NCBI GenBank assembly: GCA_903903975.1
Contig: CAIVAS010000235.1
Coordinates: 1 to 49,914 of the forward strand
Direction of reading: 5' to 3'
Source of the DNA: an uncultured Burkholderiales bacterium
Lineage (GTDB): Bacteria > Pseudomonadota > Gammaproteobacteria > Burkholderiales > Burkholderiaceae_E
Length of the DNA: 49,914 bases
A model generated the notes under the pieces. The model ran no database searches and was not told the DNA's origin. It worked only from the letters and a program-made list of their open reading frames with translations. Every line of letters begins with the position of its first letter. The first letter of the stretch is position 1. This document shows, in pieces, positions 1 through 8,322 of the stretch. The position numbers were made by a program, and so were the translations under genes.

Positions 1-576
1 CGGCGCATCGTCGACCTCGCCGTTGTCTTCGGCCGGCGCCGGCATCTCGGATTCGACCGTGGCCAGATCGCTGTCCAGCGAATCGCTGACCATCTCGGAC
101 ATCTTCTGGCTGGCTGACTGCCCCAGACTCTCGATGGCTTTGAGCAGCTTGTCGTGCTCGACGATGACCGGATCGACGCTTGCCTGAGCCTGGAACTTGA
201 CCCGGTCGATGGCTTGCAGGTCGGTCGGATCCGACAGGACCACCGTCAGCCGGTTGCCGCGCTTGACCAGCGGGATGATTCGGCTCTCGGCGACCAGCTT
301 GCGATCGATGAGCTCGGGAGCGATCGACAGGGCATCCAGGGCCGCCAGGTCCATCAGTGGCAGACCGAAGGTATCGGCGGCAAAGCGCGCCAGGCGGATG
401 GCCGACAGACCACCGTTGCTCACCAGTTCATCGATGAACTTGCCCTTGGCGGCGTCGGCTTTCTTCTGGATCTCGACCGCTTTATCCAGCGACAGCAGCT
501 GATGCTGCACCAGCGCGCGCGCCATCCCCGACAGGACGACGTTCTCGGCGGTGGCAGTGCTTCCGGCGAGGCTCAT
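1..576 (-). CDS. pilB: Type IV pilus assembly ATPase PilB, N-terminal part (3' end outside window)
   Basis: The leftward reading frame from ATG at 576 is open to the window edge (192 codons). The product begins MSLAGSTATAENVVLSG and continues with a GSPII_E/MshEN N-terminal domain (roughly residues 15-150): a KFIDELV segment, FGLPLMDLAALD, then the strand pattern RIIPLVKRGNRLTVVLSDPTD and VKFQAQASVDPVIVE. An acidic, Ser-rich linker follows, as seen before the ATPase core in PilB. The hexameric ATPase at the inner membrane powers pilus extension. The Walker motifs lie beyond the window. The same frame stays open upstream to ATG 828, but homology to known PilB N-termini starts near 576, so I use 576; no strong ribosome site is visible there. 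PulE/GspE is the alternative, less likely given the betaproteobacterial PilB-like N-terminus. Confidence 0.82.
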   Translation of the reverse strand, partial: MSLAGSTATAENVVLSGMARALVQHQLLSLDKAVEIQKKADAAKGKFIDELVSNGGLSAIRLARFAADTFGLPLMDLAALDALSIAPELIDRKLVAESRIIPLVKRGNRLTVVLSDPTDLQAIDRVKFQAQASVDPVIVEHDKLLKAIESLGQSASQKMSEMVSDSLDSDLATVESEMPAPAEDNGEVDDAP

Positions 577-826
577 GACCAGGCCCGGACTTTTGAACGG
601 ATCTTCATGCAGGCAGTTTGCAGCCGCCGGAAGGCTTGTGACACAGCCTGAGAGCACGGCAAGGATGAACGGCCAGAGTTGGCGTGCCGGCGGTGCGCCG
701 CCGTCGGCACATTGCGACGCAGGCCCCCTGGGCGTTGCCTGCAGCCAGCAGACGCCACCCAAGCCCGGTTGTCGACCCAGGTTGATAGACTTGACGAGTC
801 GACTCTCGTTTCTTCTTTTGCTGACC
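577..826. promoter_or_regulatory. Divergent intergenic region, pilB / hydrolase
   Basis: These 250 bases separate the divergent starts of pilB and the hydrolase. They must carry both promoters. I see no convincing sigma-70 or sigma-54 (-24/-12) element on either strand. The leftward frame stays open through here, which is common in GC-rich DNA and is not taken as coding. Confidence 0.35.
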
Positions 827-1951
827 ATGACTGCGTCGTCCCGATTGTCTTTTTTCCCGCATCGCGCCCTTTTTGCCCTTGGTGGGGCGGCGCGGTTGAG
901 GCGGCCAGTTCAGGCCGCATCGATCTGGCTCTTTTATGGGCTGCTGTTTTCGCTCCTGGTATGGCCCTGTGCGAGCCGGTCCCAGCCGGTGGCCCTGTCC
1001 GGCGATGCCGGTCTGTTCGACCCCGGCCCCTTCGCGCTTGAGCGCTTCGATGACGACCTCATCGACGGGCCAGGCGGCCGGACGCTGCCTTTGCGCCTGC
1101 GCGTGCCTGCGCCCTGCGCCGCTGCGACACCGCGTCCGGTCATTCTGTTTTCGCACGGGTTGGGAGGATCTCGGGCGGGCGGGGCCCGCTGGGGTGAGCA
1201 CTGGGCCTCGCATGGTTTCATCGTCATCCATCTTCAGCATCCCGGCAGCGATGAATCACTCTGGCGGACCGGGCCGGGGACCTTCGACCCCGCGAGGCTG
1301 CGCCTGGGCATGACCCCCGAGCAGGCCATCCTGAGGGCGCGTGACGTCGCCGCGGTCCTCGACTGGCTGGCCGGGCGCCAGGCCCGCGATCCGCGTCTGG
1401 CCTGTCTCGACATGACTCGGGTCGGCATGTCCGGTCACTCTTTCGGCGCGCAGACAACGCAGGTTGTGGCGGGCCAGGGGCGGCTGGTCTGGCCGTCAGC
1501 GGCGATTCAGCCGGGCTTGGCAACACCCGCCTCGCCCCTGCGCGAGCCGAGAATCAGTGCCGCACTTGCCTTCAGTCCGGCGATCCGCGGCGCGGATGAG
1601 ACCTCGGTTGCCGCGATCACCCTGCCCTTCATGGTGGTCACCGGTGCCCTTGACGACGGCGGCGCGCTCACCGGCGTCACACCGGCCATGCGGCGGGCGG
1701 TGTACGAACGGCTGCCTCCCGGCAAAGCCTGGTTGTTGTGGTTTGCCGAGGGAGATCACATGGTTTTCAACGGCGGCTCGCCAAGAGCCGCCCGCCAGCA
1801 GGCTGATGCCCATGTGCTTCGGGTTGCCGGTGGATTGAGCCTGGCGTTCTGGCGGGCAACGCTGCGCAATGATGCTCAGGCCGCGGTGTGGCTGTCGGGC
1901 GACGGGCCACGGGCTGTCCTGAGCCCGGGTGACACCTTCGAGTCCCGCTGA
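827..1951 (+). CDS. Membrane-anchored or secreted alpha/beta hydrolase (dienelactone hydrolase / PAF-acetylhydrolase-like)
   Basis: 374 aa from ATG 827. Residues 31-48 form a hydrophobic signal or anchor segment (ASIWLFYGLLFSLLVW), so the enzyme should act outside the cytoplasm. The alpha/beta fold is shown by the strand and oxyanion stretch PVILFSHGLGGSR (about 105-116), the nucleophile elbow GHSFG with Ser205, a strand ending in an acidic residue (FMVVTGALDDG) and the likely catalytic His in EGDHMVF. The closest family picture is the acetylhydrolase / dienelactone hydrolase-like group of periplasmic esterases; the substrate cannot be read from sequence. No clear ribosome site precedes 827. 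The frame extends upstream to 551, but that part overlaps pilB on the other strand and lacks a signal-like start. Confidence 0.75.
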   Translation: MTASSRLSFFPHRALFALGGAARLRRPVQAASIWLFYGLLFSLLVWPCASRSQPVALSGDAGLFDPGPFALERFDDDLIDGPGGRTLPLRLRVPAPCAAATPRPVILFSHGLGGSRAGGARWGEHWASHGFIVIHLQHPGSDESLWRTGPGTFDPARLRLGMTPEQAILRARDVAAVLDWLAGRQARDPRLACLDMTRVGMSGHSFGAQTTQVVAGQGRLVWPSAAIQPGLATPASPLREPRISAALAFSPAIRGADETSVAAITLPFMVVTGALDDGGALTGVTPAMRRAVYERLPPGKAWLLWFAEGDHMVFNGGSPRAARQQADAHVLRVAGGLSLAFWRATLRNDAQAAVWLSGDGPRAVLSPGDTFESR

Positions 1952-2232
1952 CGCGCGCGGCTCAAGAGTCGCCTGTGGTGCGGGTCTCGGCGGATTCCTG
2001 ATGCAATTCAGCGTGCCGCTTCGCGTCGAGAAGACATACGAACGTGAATGTGGCGGCGCAGCATTTTTGCGTGCTGCGAATGGATCTCGGTGTACTGCCT
2101 TCGGGTTTAACCCTTTGGTTCACCGAAGCCGCTTGCCAGCGGCACCGGTTCCAGCTTATAAGCTCACCTTCCGCGTGGTAAACCCGGTGTCACATAGGGC
2201 TGCGCAAGTCATTTTCAGGTGGACGGAGACAG
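1952..2232. other. Intergenic region upstream of the Liv-type operon
   Basis: 281 bases without a supportable gene. It holds an imperfect inverted repeat near 2099-2128 (CTTCGG ... CCGAAG) with a nested GGTTTAACC, and the promoter candidate listed separately at 2133-2161. No intrinsic terminator for the hydrolase gene was seen. Confidence 0.5.
2133..2161 (+). promoter_or_regulatory. Putative sigma-70 promoter for the Liv-type operon
   Basis: TTGCCA at 2133-2138, a 17-base spacer, then TTATAA at 2156-2161. The expected start lies near 2168, about 65 bases before the first ATG of the operon. Based on consensus match and spacing only. Confidence 0.5.
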
Positions 2233-3010
2233 ATGGTCGATGGCAAATCAGCCCTGCTCAGCGTGCAGGGCGTCACGGTCAGATTCGGGGGCATCGTCGC
2301 CCTCGACGGCGTGACCTTCGATGTTCCCAAGGGTGGTGTCTGCGGTCTGATCGGCCCCAACGGTGCCGGCAAGACAACGCTCTTCAACTGCCTGAGCAGG
2401 CTCTACTCCTATCAGAGCGGCGACATCCTCTATGAGGGGAAGTCGGTCACGGCGATGCAGGCCAACCAGATCTCCAAGCTCGGGATCGGCCGCACCTTCC
2501 AGAACCTGGCGATGTTCAAGACCATGAGCGTCGAGCGCAACGTCATGATCGGTGCACACAGCCGGTCGGATGCAGGCTTCGTTGCAAGTGCGCTCGGCCT
2601 GTCATCGGTCGATGCCGAAGAGGATCGCCTGCGTGCCCGGGCGGCCGAGATCATCAACTACATGGATCTGTCGCCCTATTCGCAGCGTCTGGTGGGCGAT
2701 CTGCCTTTCGGCATCCAGAAGCGGGTCGAGATGGCCCGGGCGCTGGCGTCCGACCCCAAGCTGCTGCTGCTCGATGAGCCCGCCGCCGGCCTGAACCACG
2801 ACGAGATGGCCGGCCTGGAAGAGCGCATCAACGATGTCCGCGATCGTCTGGGCATCACGGTGCTGCTGGTCGAGCACCACATGAGTCTTGTGATGGCGGT
2901 ATCGCAGAAGGTCGTCGTGATCAATTTCGGCAAGAAGATTGCCGAAGGCACACCGGCTGAAATTCAGCAGCATCCGGAAGTGATCGCTGCCTACCTCGGA
3001 GCACCGGAAG

Positions 3011-3018
<8 letters not shown>
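2233..3018 (+). CDS. livG: Branched-chain amino acid-type ABC transporter ATPase (LivG-like)
   Basis: 261 aa, the usual LivG length. The Walker A motif is GPNGAGKTT (residues 41-49); Walker B is LLLLDEPAAGL, followed by the LivG-type extension NHDEMAGL and the H-loop VEHHM. The ABC signature is the degenerate LPFGIQKR rather than LSGGQ, as is common in LivG proteins. It should energise import through the LivH/LivM-like permeases encoded just downstream. A GGAG ribosome site sits 7 bases before ATG 2233. The end overlaps the next ATPase gene by 8 bases, which implies translational coupling. The cargo of the system (branched-chain or aromatic amino acid, amide, aromatic acid) cannot be set from the ATPase. 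Confidence 0.88.
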
Positions 3019-3724
<706 letters not shown>

Positions 3725-3780
3725 TCCAAGCGACCGATCCCCTTCCGCAGAAAACAGAGCAAACAGAGCGAAAAGAGACG

Positions 3781-4653
3781 ATGGAAGCCCTCCTTCACCA
3801 GATATTTGCCGGCATTTCCAACGGATGCATCTATGCCTCCGTCGGACTCGCGCTGGTCATGATTCACCAGGCCACTCACCACATCAATTTCGCCCAGGGC
3901 GAGATGGCGACCTTCAGCACTTTCATTGCCTGGGCACTCATCAATTCAGGCTGGCCTTACTGGGGCGCGTTTTTCGCCACGGTGGCCATTTCCTTCCTGG
4001 GCGGCCTGCTGATTCAGCGGATCATCCTCAAGCCGGTCGAAAAGTCGCCTGTGCTGACCAACGTGATTGTCTTCGTCGGTCTGCTGGTGATCTTCAATGC
4101 ACTCGCCGGCATGATCTTCGATCACACCATCAAGTCCTTCCCGAGCCCGTTTCCGAAAGGCACCGGCATCGAGACGCAGTTTTTCTCGGCTCATGAGTTC
4201 GGTTCGGTGGCGGTCATGCTGGTCGTGCTGGCGGCGCTCTACGCCTTCTTCCGCTTCACCCCGATCGGCCTGGCGATGCGCGCTGCGGCTCAGAACCCCG
4301 ACTCAGCCAAGCTGGTCGGTGTCCGGGTGTCCTGGATGCTCGGCGTCGGCTGGGGCCTGGCGGCCGCGATCGGTGCGATCGCCGGGATGATGGTTGCCCC
4401 GATCGTCTTCCTTGATCCCAACATGATGGCCGGCATCCTGCTTTACGGTTTTGCGGCCGCCCTGCTGGGTGGTATCGACAATGCCTGGGGCGCGGTCATC
4501 GGCGGCTTCATCGTCGGCGTCCTCGAGAATCTTCTCGGTGCCTATGTCATCGGTACCGAACTTAAACTGACAGTCGCGCTCATTCTGATTGTCGGCACTC
4601 TGACCCTCAAACCGAACGGCCTGTTCGGCAAAGCCGTGGTGACCCGCGTATGA
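3781..4653 (+). CDS. livH: Branched-chain amino acid-type ABC permease (LivH-like)
   Basis: 290 aa integral membrane protein with about eight hydrophobic segments. The N-terminal stretch GISNGCIYASVGLALVMI and the HHINFAQGEMA motif are typical of LivH, as is the late segment LLGGIDNAWGAVIGGFIVGVLE. It should form the inner-membrane pore together with the LivM-like protein; the genes overlap by 4 bases (ATGA at 4650-4653), so the two are probably made in equal amounts. The order ATPases-permeases-binding proteins is the reverse of the livKHMGF order in Escherichia coli. Confidence 0.88.
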   Translation: MEALLHQIFAGISNGCIYASVGLALVMIHQATHHINFAQGEMATFSTFIAWALINSGWPYWGAFFATVAISFLGGLLIQRIILKPVEKSPVLTNVIVFVGLLVIFNALAGMIFDHTIKSFPSPFPKGTGIETQFFSAHEFGSVAVMLVVLAALYAFFRFTPIGLAMRAAAQNPDSAKLVGVRVSWMLGVGWGLAAAIGAIAGMMVAPIVFLDPNMMAGILLYGFAAALLGGIDNAWGAVIGGFIVGVLENLLGAYVIGTELKLTVALILIVGTLTLKPNGLFGKAVVTRV

Positions 4654-5705
4654 ACGACAACGCCAATCGCAAATGGATCTGGATCGGTGGTGTGGTGCTG
4701 CTCGCGGCGCTGTGCGTATTGCCCTTCCTGGTCAAGAACTTCCGGGTTTTCCAGTTCAACATGGTGATGATCTATGCGATCGCCGTGCTGGGCCTGAACA
4801 TCCTCACCGGCTATAACGGCCAGATCTCGCTGGGTCATGGCGCGTTTTATGCCATCGGGGCTTACAGCGCAGCCATCCTGATGGATCGCGCCGGAATTCC
4901 TTACTGGGCAACGTTGCCGTTTGCCGCGGTGGCCTGCTTCGCATTCGGCTATCTGATGGGCTTTCCGGCCCTGCGACTGGGGGGGCACTATCTGGCGCTC
5001 GCCACTTTCGCGCTGGCACTCGCCGTGCCGCAGATGCTCAAGTACAAGCACATCGAGGAATGGACCGGCGGCGTTCAGGGCATCGTGCTGTCAAAACCCG
5101 AGCCGCCATTCGAGTTCCGTTTCCTGGGCCAGCCCCTGTCGTCCGACCGCTGGCTCTACTTCTACATTCTGCTGGTCACGCTGATCATGTTCCTGATCGC
5201 GTGGCGATTGCTGCGTGGCCGGGTCGGCCGGGCGCTGGTCGCCATCCGTGACCATCCGATTGCCGCATCGGCGATGGGCATCAACCTGCCGGTCTACAAG
5301 TCGCTCGCTTTCGGTGTGTCGGCGGCCTTCACCGGCGTGGCGGGTGCGCTGTCTGCCTCGGCCGTGGCCTTCGTGTCGCCCGACAGCTTTACCTCCTTCC
5401 TGTCGATCACTTTCCTGGTCGGCGTGGTGGTGGGCGGTCTGGCATCGATTCCCGGTGCGATCGCCGGCGCGATCTTCATCCAGTTCGTGCCCAACTTTGC
5501 CGACGAGATTTCCAAATCGGCCCCGTGGGCGATTTATGGTGTTTTCCTGATCCTGCTCATGTACGCGATGCCTGATGGCACGGCAGGATTAGTGAAACGG
5601 ATCTGGGGTTGGCTACGGCCGGCCCGGTCCGACACCCGATCTGTCGATACCGCACCCGTGGTCTCGTCAGCTGCACCGCAACCCGTTGGAGGAAGTCAAT
5701 CGTGA
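4650..5705 (+). CDS. livM: Branched-chain amino acid-type ABC permease (LivM-like)
   Basis: 351 aa membrane protein. The diagnostic region is LNILTGYNGQISLGHGAFYAIGAYSAAIL (about residues 48-76; key GYNGQISLGH), followed by the cytoplasmic coupling segment GRALVAIRDHPIAASAMGIN and the VVGGLASIPGAIAGA stretch. It has about ten predicted membrane segments and a cytoplasmic tail rich in Ser, Pro and Ala after the last helix. It overlaps LivH by 4 bases, and its stop (5703-5705) overlaps the GTG start of the first binding-protein gene (5702), so the first binding protein is translationally coupled to the permease. Confidence 0.88.
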   Translation: MNDNANRKWIWIGGVVLLAALCVLPFLVKNFRVFQFNMVMIYAIAVLGLNILTGYNGQISLGHGAFYAIGAYSAAILMDRAGIPYWATLPFAAVACFAFGYLMGFPALRLGGHYLALATFALALAVPQMLKYKHIEEWTGGVQGIVLSKPEPPFEFRFLGQPLSSDRWLYFYILLVTLIMFLIAWRLLRGRVGRALVAIRDHPIAASAMGINLPVYKSLAFGVSAAFTGVAGALSASAVAFVSPDSFTSFLSITFLVGVVVGGLASIPGAIAGAIFIQFVPNFADEISKSAPWAIYGVFLILLMYAMPDGTAGLVKRIWGWLRPARSDTRSVDTAPVVSSAAPQPVGGSQS

Positions 5706-6907
5706 ATCGCAAGTTTTTGACCGTGGCCCTGGCTGGACTGACCGCGGCCCTGTTTTCCGGCGCCACCCTGGCGCAAAAGAAGTACGACTCGGGTGCCACC
5801 GACAAAGAGATCCTGATTGGCAACATCATGCCGTACTCGGGTCCTGCATCGGCTTATGGCGCCATTGGCAAGTCGATGGATGCCTATTTCAAGAAGGTCA
5901 ATGCCGAAGGCGGTGTCAATGGCCGCATGATCAAGTTCGTGAGTCTTGATGACGGCTACAACCCGGCCAAGACCGTCGAGCAGGCCCGCAAGCTGGTCGA
6001 GGAAGACGAAGTGTTCGCTCTGGTTGGCGTGCTCGGCACCTCGCCCAATTCGGCGATCCACAAGTACATGAACCAGAAGAAGGTGCCGCAGCTGTTCTCG
6101 GCCACCGGCGCCACCAAATGGGCAGATCCCAAGAATTTCCCCTGGACCATGGGCTGGCAGCCCAACTACTCGGGCGAAGCCAAGATCTATGCTCAGCACA
6201 TCCTCGAGACCAAGCCCAACGGCAAGATCGCGATCCTGTACCAGAACGACGACTACGGCAAAGACTATCTGAAGGGTCTGCAGGACGGCCTGGGCGACAA
6301 GTACAAGACCATGGTCGTTAAGCAGCTGAGCTATGAGGTGACTGATCCGACGATCGACAGTCAGATGGTTGAGCTCAAGGCAACCGGCGCCGATATTTTC
6401 TTCAACGTCACCACGCCGAAATTCGCGGCTCAGGCGATCAAGAAGGCCGCCGAGATGGGCTGGAAACCGACGCAATATCTGAACAGCGTGTCCAACTCGG
6501 CAGGTGCCGTGATGAACACCGCTGGTGCAGAAAACGGCGTTGGCATCATGTCGGTCTATTACCTCAAGGACCCGACCGACACCCAGTGGCAGAGCACGGC
6601 GGAGTACAAGGAGTGGCTGACCTTCATGCAGAAGTATTGCCCCGGCTGCGATCTGAAGGACAACCTGAACGTCTTCGGTTATTCGACCGCTCAGACCTTC
6701 ATCCAGGTGCTCAAGCAGTGCGGCGACAACCTCACCCGCGAGAACCTGATGAAGCAGGCTGCCAGCCTCGACATGACCCTGCCGATGCTGCTGCCTGGTG
6801 TCAACGTCAAGACCAGTGCTGATGATTTCGCGCCGATCGAGCGCGAGCAGATCGTTACCTGGAACGGCAAGACCTGGCTGCTGTCGGGCAAGACGCTTGG
6901 CCGCTGA
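5702..6907 (+). CDS. ABC transporter periplasmic substrate-binding protein, copy 1 of 3
   Basis: 401 aa from GTG 5702, chosen because GGAGGAAG (5688-5695) lies 6 bases upstream and because the start overlaps the livM stop. A Sec signal peptide (NRKFLTVALAGLTAALFSGATLAQ) precedes the mature start QKKYDSGATDKEI. The rest is a type I periplasmic binding fold of the Leu/Ile/Val-binding (Peripla_BP_6) family: IMPYSGPASAYGAIGK, DDGYNPAKTVEQARKLVEED, GATKWADPKNFPWTMGWQPNY, YQNDDYGKDYLKG. It differs from the two following copies by a Cys pair near the C-terminus (KYCPGCD). It should deliver ligand to the upstream permease; the ligand is unknown. An intrinsic terminator follows at 6960-6995. Confidence 0.88.
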   Translation: MNRKFLTVALAGLTAALFSGATLAQKKYDSGATDKEILIGNIMPYSGPASAYGAIGKSMDAYFKKVNAEGGVNGRMIKFVSLDDGYNPAKTVEQARKLVEEDEVFALVGVLGTSPNSAIHKYMNQKKVPQLFSATGATKWADPKNFPWTMGWQPNYSGEAKIYAQHILETKPNGKIAILYQNDDYGKDYLKGLQDGLGDKYKTMVVKQLSYEVTDPTIDSQMVELKATGADIFFNVTTPKFAAQAIKKAAEMGWKPTQYLNSVSNSAGAVMNTAGAENGVGIMSVYYLKDPTDTQWQSTAEYKEWLTFMQKYCPGCDLKDNLNVFGYSTAQTFIQVLKQCGDNLTRENLMKQAASLDMTLPMLLPGVNVKTSADDFAPIEREQIVTWNGKTWLLSGKTLGR

Positions 6908-6959
6908 ACTGGCTATCAAAAAATGATGGTCGCCTCACCTGAAGTGCGACTGCATTGAC

Positions 6960-6995
6960 CGGGCTCTGCGTCTTATGACGCAGAGCCCGTTTTTT
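6960..6995 (+). terminator. Intrinsic terminator after binding-protein copy 1
   Basis: Perfect 13-bp stem: 6960-6972 pairs with 6977-6989 around a TTAT loop, and six T follow (6990-6995). It ends only about 20 bases before the start codon of copy 2, so transcripts reaching copy 2 from the operon promoter must read through it. Confidence 0.9.
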
Positions 6996-7016
6996 AATTT
7001 TCTGGAGGAGACACCC

Positions 7017-8222
7017 ATGAAACGCAACTTTCTGAAAGCGGCTGCGGCCGGTGCTGGTGCATTGCTGGTTTCTCGGACAGGCTTCGCGCAAAAGAAGTAC
7101 GACGTCGGCGCGACCGACAAGGAAATCAAGATCGGCAACACCATGCCGTATTCCGGCAATGCCTCGGCCTACGGCACGATCGGCAAGTCAATTGATGCCT
7201 ACATCAAGAAGGTCAATGCCGAGGGCGGTGTCAATGGCCGGCAGATCAAGTTCATCACGCTCGATGATGGCTACAACCCTGCCAAGACCGTTGAGCAGGT
7301 GCGCAAACTGGTTGAAGAAGATGAGGTGATTGCCACCTTCGGCATTCTGGGTACGGTGACCAACAGCGCGATCCAGAAGTACATGAACCAGAAGAAGGTG
7401 CCGCAGCTCTTTGTCTCGACCGGTGCCACCAAATGGGGCGACCCCAAGAACTACCCCTGGACCATGGGCTGGCAGCCAACCTATCAGGCCGAAGGAAAGA
7501 TCTACGCGCAGCACTTGCTCGAGACCAAACCCAATGGCAAGGTTGCGATCCTTTTCCAGAACGACGATTACGGCAAAGACTACCTCAAGGGCTTCGTCGA
7601 TGGCTTGGGCGAGAAGGCTAAGACCATGATCATCAAGCAGGTCTCCTATGAGGTGACTGATCCGACCATCGACAGCCAGATGGTCGAGCTCAAGGCCTCG
7701 GGCGCCGACGTGTTCTACAACGTCACCACGCCCAAGTTCGCCGCGCAGGCGATCAAGAAGGCGGCCGAGATCGGCTGGAAGCCGCAGCACTATCTCAACA
7801 GCGTGTCCAACTCGCCGGCCGCGGTCATGAACAACGCCGGCGCAGAGGCAAGCCTCGGTATTCTGACGGTGTACTACCTGAAGGACCCGACCGACAGTCA
7901 GTGGTTCAACACCCCTGAGTACAAGGACTGGCTGGCCTTCATGCAGAAGTACTATCCCGGTGGTGATATCAAGGACAACTTCAATGTCTTTGGCTACACC
8001 ATGGCTCAGGGCATTGTTCAGGTGCTCAAGCAGTGCGGCGACAACCTCACCCGCGAGAACATCATGAAGCAGGCAGCCAGCCTCGACATGAATCTGCCGA
8101 TGCTGCTGCCGGGCGTGAATGTCAAGACCAGCGCCGATGACTTCTATCCGATCGAGCGCGAGCAGGTTGCCACCTGGGACGGCAAGACCTGGGCCCTGTC
8201 GGGCAAGACGCTCGGTCGCTGA
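7017..8222 (+). CDS. ABC transporter periplasmic substrate-binding protein, copy 2 of 3
   Basis: 401 aa from ATG 7017, with TGGAGGAG about 7 bases upstream. The signal peptide (MKRNFLKAAAAGAGALLVSR) is unlike copy 1 but almost the same as copy 3; it resembles a Tat-type leader reduced to KR, so Sec export is more likely. The mature protein again begins QKKYD and shows the same Peripla_BP_6 landmarks as copies 1 and 3, including TPKFAAQAIKKAAEIGWKP and the ending DDFYPIEREQ...GKTLGR. Copy 2 is closer to copy 1 in the C-terminal lobe and closer to copy 3 in the leader. Intrinsic terminators on both sides suggest its level is set separately from the permease. Confidence 0.88.
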   Translation: MKRNFLKAAAAGAGALLVSRTGFAQKKYDVGATDKEIKIGNTMPYSGNASAYGTIGKSIDAYIKKVNAEGGVNGRQIKFITLDDGYNPAKTVEQVRKLVEEDEVIATFGILGTVTNSAIQKYMNQKKVPQLFVSTGATKWGDPKNYPWTMGWQPTYQAEGKIYAQHLLETKPNGKVAILFQNDDYGKDYLKGFVDGLGEKAKTMIIKQVSYEVTDPTIDSQMVELKASGADVFYNVTTPKFAAQAIKKAAEIGWKPQHYLNSVSNSPAAVMNNAGAEASLGILTVYYLKDPTDSQWFNTPEYKDWLAFMQKYYPGGDIKDNFNVFGYTMAQGIVQVLKQCGDNLTRENIMKQAASLDMNLPMLLPGVNVKTSADDFYPIEREQVATWDGKTWALSGKTLGR

Positions 8223-8236
8223 GCGGGTCGTCCATT

Positions 8237-8264
8237 CACGGTCGCGGAGTTTTGCGCGACCGTG
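8237..8264 (+). repeat. Inverted repeat after binding-protein copy 2
   Basis: Perfect 10-bp stem, 8237-8246 with 8255-8264 (CACGGTCGCG / CGCGACCGTG), loop of 8 bases. No T-run follows. It stands just before a proper terminator and may protect the 3' end of the copy 2 transcript. Confidence 0.6.
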
Positions 8265-8271
8265 ATCAATT

Positions 8272-8299
8272 AGGCCTCGCCTCGGTGGCGGGGCCTTTT
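8272..8299 (+). terminator. Intrinsic terminator after binding-protein copy 2
   Basis: Stem 8272-8281 with 8287-8296 (AGGCCTCGCC / GGCGGGGCCT, one G-U wobble), a 5-base loop, then T at 8296-8299. It lies about 24 bases before the start of copy 3. Confidence 0.8.
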
Positions 8300-8322
8300 C
8301 ATATCTCTTGAAGGAGACAACC

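Noticed and set aside
577-828. Leftward frame from ATG 828 into pilB with an apparent lipobox (AVLSGC)
   Set aside because: The frame is open, but PilB is a cytoplasmic ATPase and its homologous N-terminus begins near 576. The lipobox-like stretch is most likely chance in GC-rich DNA.
5696-6919. Long open frames on the minus strand opposite the binding-protein genes (also 7188-8435)
   Set aside because: Antisense shadows of strongly biased codons; no family motifs and no ribosome site.
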